Shown here: in pieces, positions 1 through 10,100 of the stretch
Position numbering within the stretch: position 1 is the first letter of the stretch
How the letters are laid out: each line of letters starts with the position of its first letter
DNA from: Melieria omissa
Lineage: Eukaryota > Arthropoda > Insecta > Diptera > Ulidiidae
Direction: 5' to 3'
Length of the DNA: 64,000 nt
Assembly: GCA_963971225.1 (NCBI GenBank)
Contig: OZ020270.1
Location: forward strand, 25,605,123-25,669,122
The notes under the pieces: model-generated
What the model saw: the letters and a program-made list of their open reading frames with translations, nothing else
Told to the model about the DNA's origin: nothing
Databases searched by the model: none
Position numbers and translations under genes: made by a program

Positions 1-175
1 ATTCGTTATATACCAGGGTGCATTGGTGATAGTCCTTAAAATTTTTGATTGTAGTCGTTGGATTATTTGTATGTTTGATTTGCTGGCTGTCCCCCATAGT
101 TCTATGCCGTATTTCCATATTGGTGTTATCATCGTTTTATATATTAATAGTTTATTGATTGAATATAGTATAGAA
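1..175 (-). pseudogene. Jockey-type LINE, RT C-terminal fragment
   Basis: Read on the minus strand, this edge of the window has one open frame with no methionine start. It contains the segments LLIYKTMITPIWKYGIELWG and SNIQIIQRLQSKILRTI. These match the C-terminal thumb region of jockey-clade ORF2 (LLIY...P.W.YG..LWG..S.SNI.IIQR.QSK.LRTI). The product would be part of a LINE reverse transcriptase. It abuts the RNase H domain of a different LINE (LOA type) near 175-190, so it is probably a 5'-truncated jockey copy inserted there. The rest lies outside the window. The junction position is approximate. Confidence 0.8.
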
Positions 176-184
176 TAGTTTTGA

Positions 185-1614
185 GATTGAAGTGAGCGCA
201 CCTTTCAATGGCGTATATTTCCGCCTGAAAAATGGTGGTGTGCTTTCCTGTCGGTTCCGAGTATCTAATCCCCGGTCCATACACCCCGATTCCTGTATCC
301 TCCTCCGTTAGAGAGCCATCTGTGTGCCAGGAAATCATGTACTGATCTATCAGATTTGTCTCTGATATACCTACCCAGCTTATTTTATTACTAAGTTCTG
401 TTTTAAATCTCTTGGTGAAACAGAGCTTCGGAGTAATTGTGTCTCTCGGTATTGCAATCTCGGGATACTGGTTCGTAAGAATATCAATCTTCTTACGACT
501 CAGGAAACCCTCGGCCCCGATATTTACGTCAGTCATCCGTAGGATAGCCCTCTTCGCCTGGGTTTGTATATGTAAGTGAAGAGGTGTAAGTTCAAGAAGA
601 ACCTCCATGGATGCTGTCGGACACGTTCTCATAGCCCCTGTTATGCACACACATGCCAGTCTTTGGAGCTTGCTGAGAGCCCTGATGGTGGTCTGCTGAC
701 TGGTTCTACTAACCCAGACCGCTGAGCCATACGTTATCATAGGCCTCACGATCGTCGTGTAGATCCATCTCAGTATGGCTGGTGTACAGCCCCAGCTTTT
801 ACCTGCTATGGACCTACAGGTCATCAGGACCCTGGTGGCCTTTTTAATCGTTTCATCAATATGTCTCTTCCAGTGGAGTTTCTGATCTAGTATAATACCT
901 AGATATTTTACCTCCTTCTGAAACTCTATCTCTAGTCCATCTAAACGGATTGGTCTGAGAGCGTCAAGTTTGTACTTTCTTGAAAAGGGTACGATAGTGG
1001 TTTTAGCCGCACCATTTCTTGGTTAACCTTAGCCCTAAGGTTATCCTATCCCACAGGGTATCTTCAAATTTTCCCCTGCATATGATTACGATATCATCTG
1101 CGTAACCCTGTACCGTTAATCCAGAGTTAGACAGCTCCTGTAGGAGGCCATCCACTACGAGGCTCCACAACAGTGGCGATAATACACCACCTTGTGGACA
1201 GCCCCGGGTCGTGGTGGCCCCTATAATCTCGCCCGTGCTAGTCTGAATCTCCACCTTCCTAGTAGCGAGCATGCCGTTTATCCAGCATTTCAGGGTATCC
1301 GTTAACCCCCTGCTGGATAAGGCGCTGTCTATGGTTATATGAGAGGTGTTATCAAAAGCCCCCTCAATATCCAGGAAGGCACAAAGTGCCATCTGCTTCT
1401 CGTTTAGACTCTCCTGTATCTCACCTGTCAGCTGGTACAGTGCAGTTTCAGTGGAGCGCCCTGCTCTGTACGCATGCTGACACGTGTGTAAGGGTTTGTC
1501 TATTAGGACGGTCGTCCTTACGTAGCTGTCTACGACCTTCTCTAAAGTCTTCAGTATAAATGAAGTCAGGCAGATCGGTCTGAAGGACCGAGCCGAAGCA
1601 TTACTAAAATCCAT
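185..1614 (-). pseudogene. LOA-type LINE ORF2: reverse transcriptase and RNase H
   Basis: The RT part (1003-1614) shows SFRPICLTSFILKTLEKVVD, AFLDIEGAFDNTS (catalytic Asp), GCPQGGVLSPLLW and the active site YADD. After a frameshift near 1010-1030 the frame stays open through the thumb (VKYLGIILDQKLHWKRHID) and a C-terminal region starting MTCRSIAGKSW. It ends in an RNase H start (HTDGS, then IFQAEIYAIERC with the catalytic Glu). RT plus RNase H without LTRs is typical of the LOA and I clades of LINEs. The N-terminal endonuclease is missing because the copy stops at ~1614, and the RNase H is cut by the jockey fragment at ~180. It is a broken remnant. Confidence 0.85.
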
Positions 1615-1626
1615 TAAAATTTGTCA

Positions 1627-1658
1627 TAGAGAAGGTAAAATTATTACAAATACCTTCT
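1627..1658. repeat. Short hairpin at LINE/P-element junction
   Basis: AGAGAAGGTA and its inverted copy TACCTTCTCT flank a ~12-base AT loop, giving a 10-bp stem. It sits between the truncated 5' end of the LOA element and the P-like transposase remnant. It may be a filler or snap-back product of the 5' truncation. Nothing shows a function. Confidence 0.4.
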
Positions 1659-1661
1659 CTT

Positions 1662-2400
1662 ATATTAATGGATGGCTTCAAAATATTAGTGGCTTGCGAT
1701 GATTGTGGCGCACATTGTCACAGAAAGGATTCTCCGGACTGATGACGAGGAAACTTTGTCAAGACGTACTTGAACATTTTTTTGGGACGATAAGAAGAGG
1801 GGGTGGAACTAGCGCGAGTATCACGCCATACATGTACTCGTGCTTGTTTAAAAAACGTTTTGGTCTGCAATACATAAATTTAGTTCAAAAGGGGAATTGT
1901 GAGCCATCACCAATCACCATCACTAGTTTGTCCGCAAATGCAGTGCAAGACGTATGCAGCGACGTTTTAGGATAGCTATTGGCAAACTTTTCAATGCTTG
2001 CCAAGACCTGGAAATCCAGTTTTTGAAAATATATAAGCTGATATACATTTAGACCCATCCATTTTTTTGAAAAGAAATGCTCTTTCGTATGTATGTGGCT
2101 ATATATATTTAAAATTTTATAGACTTCATAATTGTTTGGAGCCATTGCCCTACTTTGGAGATGAAGTAGTCAATGATGACTTTTTGTTTTGCATTGGAAA
2201 GCAATACGATGTGTTGTCTTGTGCGGCCCCCACCACAATTCGTAACCTTCACTTCATTGGTTTAAGTGAAGCTCTTTTGAGCAAAATGGAGGATATAGAC
2301 CCATACATTTGTTGCAGTAACTGCAATCCCGATGTCCTGAAAGCCCTCTTCATAAGGATCGGGACATATTTTTCAATAAAAATTTTAATAAGGAAGTGAA
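1662..2400 (+). pseudogene. P-element/THAP9-like transposase, C-terminal part
   Basis: The plus-strand frames carry the signature of the C-terminal catalytic part of P-element-family transposases. This includes an INGWLQNISGLR-like lead-in, then MTRKLCQDVLEHFFGTIR followed by a GG (family consensus: TRRL.QD.LENFFG.IR..GG). A second frame has NALSYVCGYI (family: NALAYVAGYI). An in-frame TGA follows GLR at ~1700, the frame closes at 1975, and the similarity resumes in another frame from 2067. The THAP DNA-binding N-terminus and the terminal repeats are absent, probably cut away by the LOA copy at 1615. This is a dead DNA-transposon fragment. Confidence 0.75.
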
Positions 2401-2789
2401 TGTAAAGAAATTTACAACACTCAAGTGCCATAAACTTTTACGTGTTACACACGTCTAAGATGAGATACACTTCCTTTTGGGGCGTCCGTCTGTTGTCCTC
2501 TTTTGTCTGCTAGTTAGGATTTCGAATATCAGCTTGTATATCATTTAAAACTATTTTAATTCAATAGTGTCTGTCCGACGTTCTTAAAATTCAGGGTGCC
2601 AACATTGTTACTACTAATTAATTTGCTAATTTTCCAATTAATTTGCTTATTATAACTTTCTCAGGACAATTACAAAACACAACAAATTTTATATTTTGTC
2701 CTTTCCCCACCACTTTGTTTGTTGTCTAGATTTGTATATGCTTAAGTGGATAAGTTCTTAACTGTATATATCTATTTCATCTAATATAT
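2401..2789. other. AT-rich spacer, no gene seen
   Basis: I see no coding frame of note and no repeat ends here. The sequence is AT-rich and runs up to the first LTR. Its last bases (ATAT) are the likely left target duplication of Gypsy copy 1. Confidence 0.6.
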
Positions 2790-3229
2790 TGTTACGAATG
2801 CTAGTTCTAGTGGGCTAGTACGTATCACTGGATTGTGCAATTTGAAGATAAAACAACTTTAGTTATCCAAACGCAGTCAATGAAAACCAACAATCACTTT
2901 ATTTCACCAATTTCACATTTTAGTGTCTTTACACTTAATTATTTGCTCAATTACTCCTTGTGGCAACTTCACTAGTCGAAATCAGACTGACTCGCTGCGC
3001 CGCACCCGGCTGCCTTTTATACCTGTCGTTCTCGCACATTCCGGAGTGAACTAAAGGTTTCCATGATGATCGCGACCATCATTGCCAGGTTGGACTAAAA
3101 GTTGCCATCATTGCCAGGTTGGCCTAAAAGTTTCCCTTATTATCGCGGCCGTCATTGCCAGATTGAATTATAGCACAGCACGTAGCGACAGGGTTGCTTT
3201 GCACAGCGACAGACTGTCTCATCGTTACA
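2790..3229 (-). repeat. 3' LTR of Gypsy copy 1
   Basis: It begins TGTTACGAATG and ends ATCGTTACA, and is about 440 bp. It matches the LTRs at 8272, 8745, 10584 and 13762. It differs more from its partner (8272-8732) than the two LTRs of copy 2 differ from each other, pointing to an older insertion. The internal sequence next to it reads, on the element strand, as a purine-rich AGTGGTGGGCAG, the likely polypurine tract. Confidence 0.9.
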
Positions 3230-3321
3230 CTGCCCACCACTTAGACTTGTTCGTCCCGAGGTTCCGCTGTGATAAGGCGCCAGGCGCTCCAAATGGACTT
3301 CAGCTTAGCGCTTTTATTGCT

Positions 3322-4809
3322 TCAACGTTGAATCCTGTATACGTCGTTAATCCTAGTCACGACTTCGTAAGGTCCTTCCCATGACGCTTGAAGTTTCGGA
3401 GACAAACCTTTCCTCCGCTGCGGGTTGTAGAGCATTACCAGATCGCCTTTTTGGAACCCTGCTGAGTTGGCCCGTAGATCATAGCTGGCTTTCGCCTTAT
3501 CGCTGACCAGTTTGGTGCGGCTCCTTATAAACTGGGGAATTTCCTCCAGCTCCGCCCGCTTATTGACCACGTAGTCCGTTTTAGCGCCTCCCGTCGTGCC
3601 GACTACCCCGAACTTCAAGTCAGCGGGTAACCGCAACTCTGTGCCGAACACTGCTCGGGCTGGAGTGAGTGATGTCGTGTCGTGCGGGGCTGACCTATAC
3701 GCCATCAGGAACAGGGGGATATGCGTGTCCCAATCCTTTTGATTCCTGCCTACCACTTTCCGCAGGTATTCTTCCAGTGCCCGGTTAAAGCGTTCCACCA
3801 TGCCGTCGGACTGTGGGTGGAAAGGAGTGGTACGCGTTTTCTTTATCCCCAGCAGCTCACACACTTCCTTGAATACCACGGACTCGAAATTCCGGCCTTG
3901 ATCTGAGTGCAACTCCAACGGAACTCCGAACCGGGCTACCCAGTTGTTTACCAGCTTTTCCGAGATCGTAGTGGCCCCCTGGTTAGGAATGGGCTATTTG
4001 CTGAAGTAATCCATTACCACCAGCACATATTTGTTGCCTTGAGTGCTAGTTGGGAATGGGCCGGCGACGTCCATAGCAATCCGTTCGAAGGGCGCTCCCA
4101 CGTTGTACTGTTGCATGCGGCCTCGAGATTTTCTTGTCGACCCTTTCGCGGCTGAACATCGGTCGCAGCTCTTAATCCACACGGCTACAGACTCCTGACA
4201 TCCTACCCAGTAGAATCGTCTTTTTATTTTGGCGACGGTTTTGGTGATGCCCAGGTGCCCTCCACTGGAGTCGTTATGGTATGCCTAGATGACCTCGTTG
4301 ATTCTGCATTTCGGCACTACCATTAGGGAGTTGCTGGTCCGACCATCCGCGCTCTTCCATTCGCGGTACAGGCATCCTTCCTTCAGCTGCAGACTTTTCC
4401 ACTGTGCCCAGTAAGCCTTAGCGATCGGGGTTTCACCAGCCATCTCCTGCCAGTCTGGACGTGCGCCTTGCTTCTTGCCTTCGACGATTTTTGCAAGATC
4501 CGCATCCTCACGCTGGTCCTTTTGTATCCTCTCCGCAGACCATTCTTCCTCTGGCATAACGCTTACCAACCGGACGTCCACTATCTGTTCTTTGCTTTCG
4601 GCTCGCGAGCACGGCCTGCATTCGACTTTGCACGGACGGTGTGACAAGGCATCGGCATTTCCATGGCTACTGCCCTTGCGATGCTCTATCGTGTAGTCGT
4701 AGCTCTGCAGTCGCTCGATCCACCGCGCCAATTGCCCTTCAGGATCCTTAAAGTTCAGGAGCCATCTCAATGCCGCATGATCTGTGCCTTTGTCAATACC
4801 TTTGTCCAT
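3322..4809 (-). pseudogene. Gypsy copy 1 RNase H end and integrase
   Basis: In element order the frame gives DHAALRWLLNFKDPEGQLARW (RNase H end), a long linker, then integrase. A GAA-to-TAG-type stop lies in the zinc-binding region near 4289; copy 2 reads EVIEAYH there. A second stop plus an ~11-base loss lies near 3990, where copy 2 reads YFSKWPEVYPIP. Catalytic residues are visible in MDVAGPFP, in HSDQGRNFES and in the RALEEYL segment after VERFN. A C-terminal segment, PKLQASWEGPYEVV, is the usual Gypsy integrase tail. The product would insert element DNA into the genome, but this copy cannot encode it whole. Confidence 0.85.
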
Positions 4810-6723
4810 ACAGATATTTGTGGAAGTGTGCGTAAAACACTGCGTAAAAGTCCAATACCGCCAGCAGTTCTCTCCGTGTCACACAGTAATTGCGTTCCGG
4901 TTTCGATAGAACGCTACTGTAGTACGCTATCACTTGTTCCTGGCCGTCTATTATCTGTGATAGCACACCGCCAATACTATTCCCGCTTGTATCTGTATCC
5001 AGCACAAACATCTCCGCAGGCACGGGGAAGGCCAGAATTGGGGCACTGCACAATTTTTCCTTCAGACGTGCAAAAGCCTGTTCCTGCTCCTCGTTCCACT
5101 CGAAAGCTTGGCTCTTTTTGGTCAGTTTGTGCAAGCTGCTGGCTATGTTCGCGAATCCCGGAACAAATAGGCGGTAGTATGTGCACAGGTCCAGGAAACT
5201 GCGGAGTTCGTGTAGATTACGTGGCCGGGGCCACTCCTTCGCCGCCGTGATTTTACCTTCATCCGTATGTACTCCACGGGCGGAAACCGTATGACCCAGA
5301 TACTTGACCTCCTTTTGGAACAGCGAGCACTTCTTTGGGTTGAGTTTAAGCCCAGCTTCTCGTATCCGCTCGAATACCTCCTTTAGCTTTCCCAGGTGGT
5401 CGTCGAAGTTTTTACCCATCACGATTATGTGGTCGCGGTACACCAGGCACGTCCGCCAATGCAGCCCTTTTAGCACGCGTTCCATTAGCCGCTCGAATGT
5501 TGCTGGTGCGTTGCAGAGTCCAAACGGCATGACGGTGAACTGCCACAAACCATCGCCAACACTGAAAGCCGTTTTCTCCTTGTCCTTGTCTGCAAGCTCC
5601 ACCTGCCAATAGCCGCTGCGTAAGTCGAGTGTGGAGAACCACTGTGTGCCTGACAGTGTGTCCAGGGTGTCATCAATCCGAGGTAGTGGATAACTGTCCT
5701 TCTTGGTCACATCATTGAGCTTCCGATAGTCCACACAAAACCGGGTACTGCCATCCTTTTTCTTGACTAGCACGACCAGCGAGCACCAGGGGCCCGAAGA
5801 AGGCTCTATGACCTTTTCTTTCCGCATATTCTCGATCAAATTTGTGACCTCTTCCCTCTTGGCCAGAGGAACTCGCCTTGGCGGTTGGCGAATCGGTTTT
5901 GCACTTCCGGTGTCGATGTTGTGCTTCACTATGGCTGTTCTTCCGCCTGCTTCTGCCGCAAATATTGACCCATAGTGCTGCAGGAAAGACCTCACCTTCT
6001 GTTTCTGCTTGGCCGTCAACACGCTGCTCCACTGGTTCTCCTGCGGTATGGCGTCCATGTTAAAACCGCTCTTCTTATTACCTCCAAGCGGGCTACTCTC
6101 GCAATTGACCACTGCTACAGCTTCCTTACACTCGCCAATTACCTCATCTTTCCCGACATATCCGGGTGCATTCAGGGGGTTCAGTATTCTGACTGGTATT
6201 CTGCCATTTTTAGGTTCCACTAATGTACGTCCGATGATGATGTTGTCGTGTCCTTGTTTCGGTGCTTCTACTACCCACAGCCGACTATCGTCCTCGTCCA
6301 CCTTTGCCCACACAATCGCCTCAGAATTCGCTGGTATCCTCTTGTGTTGACACGATACAACCTTCCTTACCGCCACGCTTCGCTCATAGCCGGTGTGCAG
6401 CGGGAATTCAACTTTGGCATATCTCAGCACATTTTCCTTCAGGTCCAGCGTAAAACCGTGCCTATCATGAAATCCACGCCGATAATCACGTCGTCCATTA
6501 TATCCGCGACGATGAACTCATGTTCCAGGCTGCTGGTGCCGATAGCAATCGTTTTTGTAACTTTCCCTCTTACCCGCACGCGCTCGCCAGTCGCAGTCCG
6601 CAGCTGTATGTCATGCAGCGGTTCCCAGTTCTTCAGCAGCTTCCTTTTTATGATCGAATATGACGCTCCAGTATCCAGTGTCAACACGAACAACTTTCCA
6701 TCTATCCTTCCTTCAATTGTCAA
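4793..6723 (-). pseudogene. Gypsy copy 1 protease and reverse transcriptase
   Basis: The protease has LTLDTGASYSIIKR (active-site DTG) at about 6660-6690. After a frameshift near 6430 the RT shows STRFCVDYRKLND, FSTLDLRSGYWQVE (first catalytic Asp) and TVMPFGLCNAPATFERLM. The expected YLDD box reads CLVYRDHIIVMG, so the motif is YRDH and the second and third key residues are changed. An RNase H start (VLDTDTSGNSIGGVLSQ) follows. The frame breaks again at 4795 after HFHKYLYGQR. With YRDH this RT is predicted to be catalytically dead. Confidence 0.88.
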
Positions 6724-6812
6724 GCTGCTGGGCTGTCGTTTCAGCTGTGAGACAAGGATGGTGGGGCGGCAGATTGTGGGGATCAGCTCACGCCCCTTTG
6801 GGCTGACCCGGT

Positions 6813-8198
6813 TTAGTTTAACGACTCGCCGTCCTCAGCCCTGCGATTGTTGGCTGGGCCTCGATTGTCAGTATTCCTCGCTTCAGGCGATTGCGATCGA
6901 GAACGGGAGCGCCTCTGTCGTTGGCGGCAGTCTCGTGATATGTGGCCCTGCTTGCCACATATCCAGGAAACCACTTTAGAGGAGACCACCTGTGGCCTGT
7001 CCGGTACCTCAGAGCTTATAGCCTGGGTCGGAATGTCGTTGTCCGCCTGAATCTGGCGTATCCTTGCAGGTGCATACCGAGTGCTCCCAATCCATGCCGC
7101 TTCATATGTCATCGCGCTGGTCACCGTCTCCTTAAATGTCGGCTTGCCCATCATCAACGCACTGCGACGCGTTTCTGGATCATGAAGACCTTCAATAAAC
7201 GACTCAATCTTCATCCTCTCGAGATCATCAGCACCAAATTTTGGGTAGCACAACTGTACGAGCCGCTCAATGTCTGCTACATATGTCTGCAGCGCCTCGT
7301 TGGCTCTTTGCTTGCGGTTCTTCAGCTCACAGTAGTATAGCGCATGGTTGTGCTCGTTGCTATACTTCGCTGCCAACGCTCTCATGATGGCACCGTAATC
7401 ACTTCTTAAACATTCTGGAACTGATTTGATCACCTCGGCCGCAGGACCTTTCAGCGCCAGTGCCAACCTCCGCCCTTTCCTGATATCTGTCCACTGATTT
7501 TCCAAAGCAGCCAAGTCGAATTGCAATTTAAATGTATCGAACGGCGCAGCACCATCATAAGTAGGCACTTCTGTTCTGGCAGCAAAACCGTCCTGAACCG
7601 ATGGCAAACATTCTCGTGGCTGTACCTCTCGAAGTCGTTCGTCTATCTTTCTGTGCATCGAATCTTCCAGACTGTCAACTCGTTTGTTCAAGGACTCATC
7701 CAGGTTGTCAACTCCTTTGTCCCAATTGTCCATGCGCATCTCAAGATGCTCAACTTTCCCGTTCAGCCTATTGGAAATTTCCTCTAACTTCTGCTCTATG
7801 CGCGCAGAATTTTTCTCGACTTTTGCCGAAATTTCGAGATTCGTAGTTTCCAGCTTCGCCTCCATTTGCGCCGCTATCTGCGCCGACATTTCGCGATTGG
7901 ATGTTTCGAACATGCCTTTTATTGCAATCATTAGCTGGTTCATGTCTATTGCTTGTAATGGTCCAGCCGGTGCAGCCATACTTTGCATCGACGCAGCACC
8001 CGCAGGTGATTCCTCCACTTTGGCCGACGCCTCTTGTTCTTGCGCTCCGAACTCGTGCACAGTCCAATCGATGCCTCGTTCCTCACATGCTTCTCGCAAG
8101 CGCAACTGCAACTCCACCTTTCCGCCAGCAGTCGGCAAATTCCAGGCAGCCAGCTCCTTCTTCAGCTGGTCCAACTTCAGCAGCTCGAATTTAACCAT
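6813..8198 (-). CDS. Gypsy copy 1 gag with N-terminal SAP-like domain and zinc knuckle
   Basis: This 461-residue frame starts MVKFELLKLDQLKKELAAW, which resembles a SAP helix-extended-helix domain (residues ~1-40). It continues through a coiled-coil-rich stretch with heptad-like VDSLE/VEHLE repeats (~95-190), a capsid-like region (FDTFKLQFDLAALENQW, ~220-350) and one CCHC knuckle, CGKQGHISRDC. The first Cys of the classical CxxC is visible as CGKQ preceded by WIC. An Arg/Ser-rich tail follows. It is the most intact frame of the element and opens just downstream of the primer site. The product would package element RNA. Confidence 0.88.
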   Translation of the reverse strand: MVKFELLKLDQLKKELAAWNLPTAGGKVELQLRLREACEERGIDWTVHEFGAQEQEASAKVEESPAGAASMQSMAAPAGPLQAIDMNQLMIAIKGMFETSNREMSAQIAAQMEAKLETTNLEISAKVEKNSARIEQKLEEISNRLNGKVEHLEMRMDNWDKGVDNLDESLNKRVDSLEDSMHRKIDERLREVQPRECLPSVQDGFAARTEVPTYDGAAPFDTFKLQFDLAALENQWTDIRKGRRLALALKGPAAEVIKSVPECLRSDYGAIMRALAAKYSNEHNHALYYCELKNRKQRANEALQTYVADIERLVQLCYPKFGADDLERMKIESFIEGLHDPETRRSALMMGKPTFKETVTSAMTYEAAWIGSTRYAPARIRQIQADNDIPTQAISSEVPDRPQVVSSKVVSWICGKQGHISRDCRQRQRRSRSRSQSPEARNTDNRGPANNRRAEDGESLN

Positions 8199-8250
8199 GT
8201 CCGTGCTCTTATAATTTTATTTATTTAGTTATTTATTTTCAATTTTCCAC

Positions 8251-8269
8251 AATCCCACTTCTGACACCA
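8251..8269 (-). promoter_or_regulatory. tRNA-Leu primer-binding site, Gypsy copy 1
   Basis: On the element strand the site reads TGGTGTCAGAAGTGGGATT and lies two bases inside the 5' LTR. It is complementary to a tRNA-Leu 3' end (…CCCACTTCTGACA plus CCA) as I know it from flies. It would prime minus-strand DNA synthesis. Confidence 0.75.
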
Positions 8270-8271
8270 AA

Positions 8272-8732
8272 TGTTACGAATTCTAGGTCTAGTGGGCTGT
8301 TACGTATCTCTGGATTGCGTAATTTGAAAATAAAACGCACTCAGTTTCTTAAACGCAAACAATAAAATAAACCAACAATCACTTTATTTCACACTTTTAC
8401 ACTTCACTGTCTTTACACTTAATTATTTGCTTAATTGCTCCGTGTGGCACCTTCCCTAGTCAAAATCAGACTGACTCGCGGCGCCGCACCCGGCTGCCTT
8501 TTATACCTGTCCGGCCATCGCGCGGATCGTTCTCGCGCATTCCAGAGTGGACTAAAGGTTTCCATGATGATCACAACCGTCGTTGCCAGGTTAGCTTAAA
8601 GTTATTATCGCCGCCGTTGTTGCCAGATTGGACTAAAAGTTACTATCGCGGCCGTCGTTGCCAGATTGGATTATAGCCCGGCACGTAGCGGCAGGGTTGC
8701 TTTGCACAGCGACAGACTGTCTTATCGTTACA
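8272..8732 (-). repeat. 5' LTR of Gypsy copy 1
   Basis: It is 461 bp and runs TGTTACGAATTC … TCTTATCGTTACA. It contains about three tandem ~36-base units (…GCGGCCGTCGTTGCCAGATTGG…). A TATA-like TTTTATACC complement at ~8500 marks the probable promoter on the minus strand. ORFs starting MPGWTKS in this and related LTRs are artefacts of these repeats. Confidence 0.9.
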
Positions 8733-8744
8733 ATAAATATATAT

Positions 8745-9196
8745 TGTCAGTCTGTCGCTGTGCACAACAACCCTGCCGCTACGTGCCGGGCTATAATCCA
8801 ATCTGGCAACGACGGCCGCGATAGTAACTTTTAGTCCAATCTGGCAACGACGGCCGCGACAATAACTTTTAGTCCAACCTGGCAACGACGGTTGCGATCA
8901 TCATGGAAACCTTTAGTCCACACTGGCACGCGCGAGAACGATCCGCGCGATGGCCGGACAGGTATAAAAGGCAGCCGGGTGCGGCGCAGCGAGTCAGTCT
9001 GGTTTTGACAAGTGAAGTTGCCACACGGAGTAATTAAGCAAATACTTAAGTGTACGAACAGTAAAGTGTAAACTGTGAATAATAAAGTGACTGTTGGTTT
9101 TTAATTGGCTGCGTTCGAATAAGGAAAGTTTTTTTCATTTTCAAATTGCACAATCCAGTGATACGGACTAGCCCACTAGAACTAGCATTCGTAACA
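8745..9196 (+). repeat. Inverted third LTR of the same Gypsy family
   Basis: From TGTCAGTCTGTCGCTG to CATTCGTAACA this is the reverse complement of the adjacent LTR. The outermost ~12 bases of its 5' end are replaced by the AT-rich ATAAATATATAT linker. No internal gag or pol follows, so it is a solo LTR or the remnant of an inversion. With 8272-8732 it forms a palindrome of about 450 bp per arm with a ~12-base centre. Confidence 0.88.
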
Positions 9197-9284
9197 GTAT
9201 TTTTATATGGTGTGGAAAAAGCAAACACATTTTCAGATCTAGACGGCGCTGCTAGCAGTAGGATGCCGCCTGCCGATAGTTGTT

Positions 9285-10100
9285 ATGGTTGTTGGTTCGA
9301 TGTCTGCTTTTGCGTTCGGCTGAATTTACGTAGCACACCCGAATAGCCAGCTAACTCCAACGCCGTGTTTACTAAAATTTAAACAATTATTAAATGCATA
9401 ATTTTGTGCCACCAACCATGTTTCTCTTTGGGTCATCACTTAATTGATGAAGACACGCAACCAAAACATATCTGCATATTGCACCTTAAGATTTGAAGTT
9501 GTTCGCGTAGCAGCTCCATTGTGATAGCCACACTTTGCCTGGTGCTTGCAATCCTTGTTGCCTGTCCTTTATAGGATATTCGTAGAGGAAATTTGTAGGA
9601 CCCACATCGATCTTGTACTCGGTAAGTATGCGTGACATCACAATGTTCATATGCAGTTCACCTTTTCCTTAAAAATAACATTGATGTAGTTTATTAAACA
9701 ACTAAATGCAAAGTCTGCTACTGCTGCAAACCGCCCAGAATTTTCTTACCCGTCAACTCGCTGGAATCCTCGTGCTGCATCTGCTTTAGTGCGGCCATGA
9801 GTGCAGCCACTTTTGAATAGTTTTACTTACATTACAGTTCGCACATTGCAGTTCGATGGAGCAAACCGAAGAACATTGCCATTGCGACTGATAGAGGCGT
9901 ACATACGCACATTTTTGGTGGCGACTTAAGAGCGCTGGTCGAGGATCCAAGGAAATGCTATCGTTTTGCAGCTGTAATGAGATTCAAGAAAATTCATTAA
10001 AAATTGCATATTTTTGTCTATAAATTATTTTACTCTGTTGTGAGCTCAAACTTCGCTGCTCCTGGATACAATGGCTACCCGGCGAATTTAATTGCGACTT
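9285..10100 (-). pseudogene. Decayed mitochondrial EF-G2 / ribosome-releasing factor 2-like gene fragment
   Basis: Minus-strand blocks resemble mitochondrial EF-G2 (RRF2), a GTPase that splits mitochondrial ribosomes. In order: SLDPRPALLS and VCSIE at ~9950-9860; AALKQMQHEDSS and TGKKILGG at 9725-9810; GELHMNIVMSRILTEYKIDV at 9603-9662, the EF-G domain III motif GELH..I...R...EY; and LELAGYSGVLRK at 9305-9365, like the domain V LAxxxGYSxxLR motif. Short AT-rich gaps with TTACAG-type acceptor sites (near 9973 and 9665) look like introns, so it is not a simple processed copy. Frames shift, and a stop follows the GELH block (YANNFKS*). The GTP-binding N-terminus is not seen. The identification comes from remembered motifs without an alignment. 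Confidence 0.55.

Larger units (their letters stand above)
2790..8732 (-). mobile_element. Gypsy LTR retrotransposon, copy 1 (near full length)
   Basis: Two LTRs (2790-3229 and 8272-8732) enclose gag, protease, RT, RNase H and integrase, all on the minus strand, in Gypsy/Metaviridae order. A 19-base site next to the 5' LTR is complementary to a tRNA-Leu 3' end. Flanks are ATAT on the left and ATAA on the right, close to a 4-bp target duplication. Several frameshifts, two stops in integrase and a mutated RT active site make it non-autonomous. The same family is present as copy 2 (10584-14209) and as a third, inverted LTR (8745-9196). Confidence 0.92.

Noticed and set aside
2467..2789. Possible P-element 3' terminal repeat in the spacer after the transposase remnant
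   Set aside because: No matching inverted partner in the window, so ends cannot be supported.
8643..8885. ORFs beginning MPGWTKS… (also near 3082, 10881, 14059)
   Set aside because: They lie entirely in LTR copies and arise from the ~36-bp subrepeats of the LTR; no domain and no support as genes.
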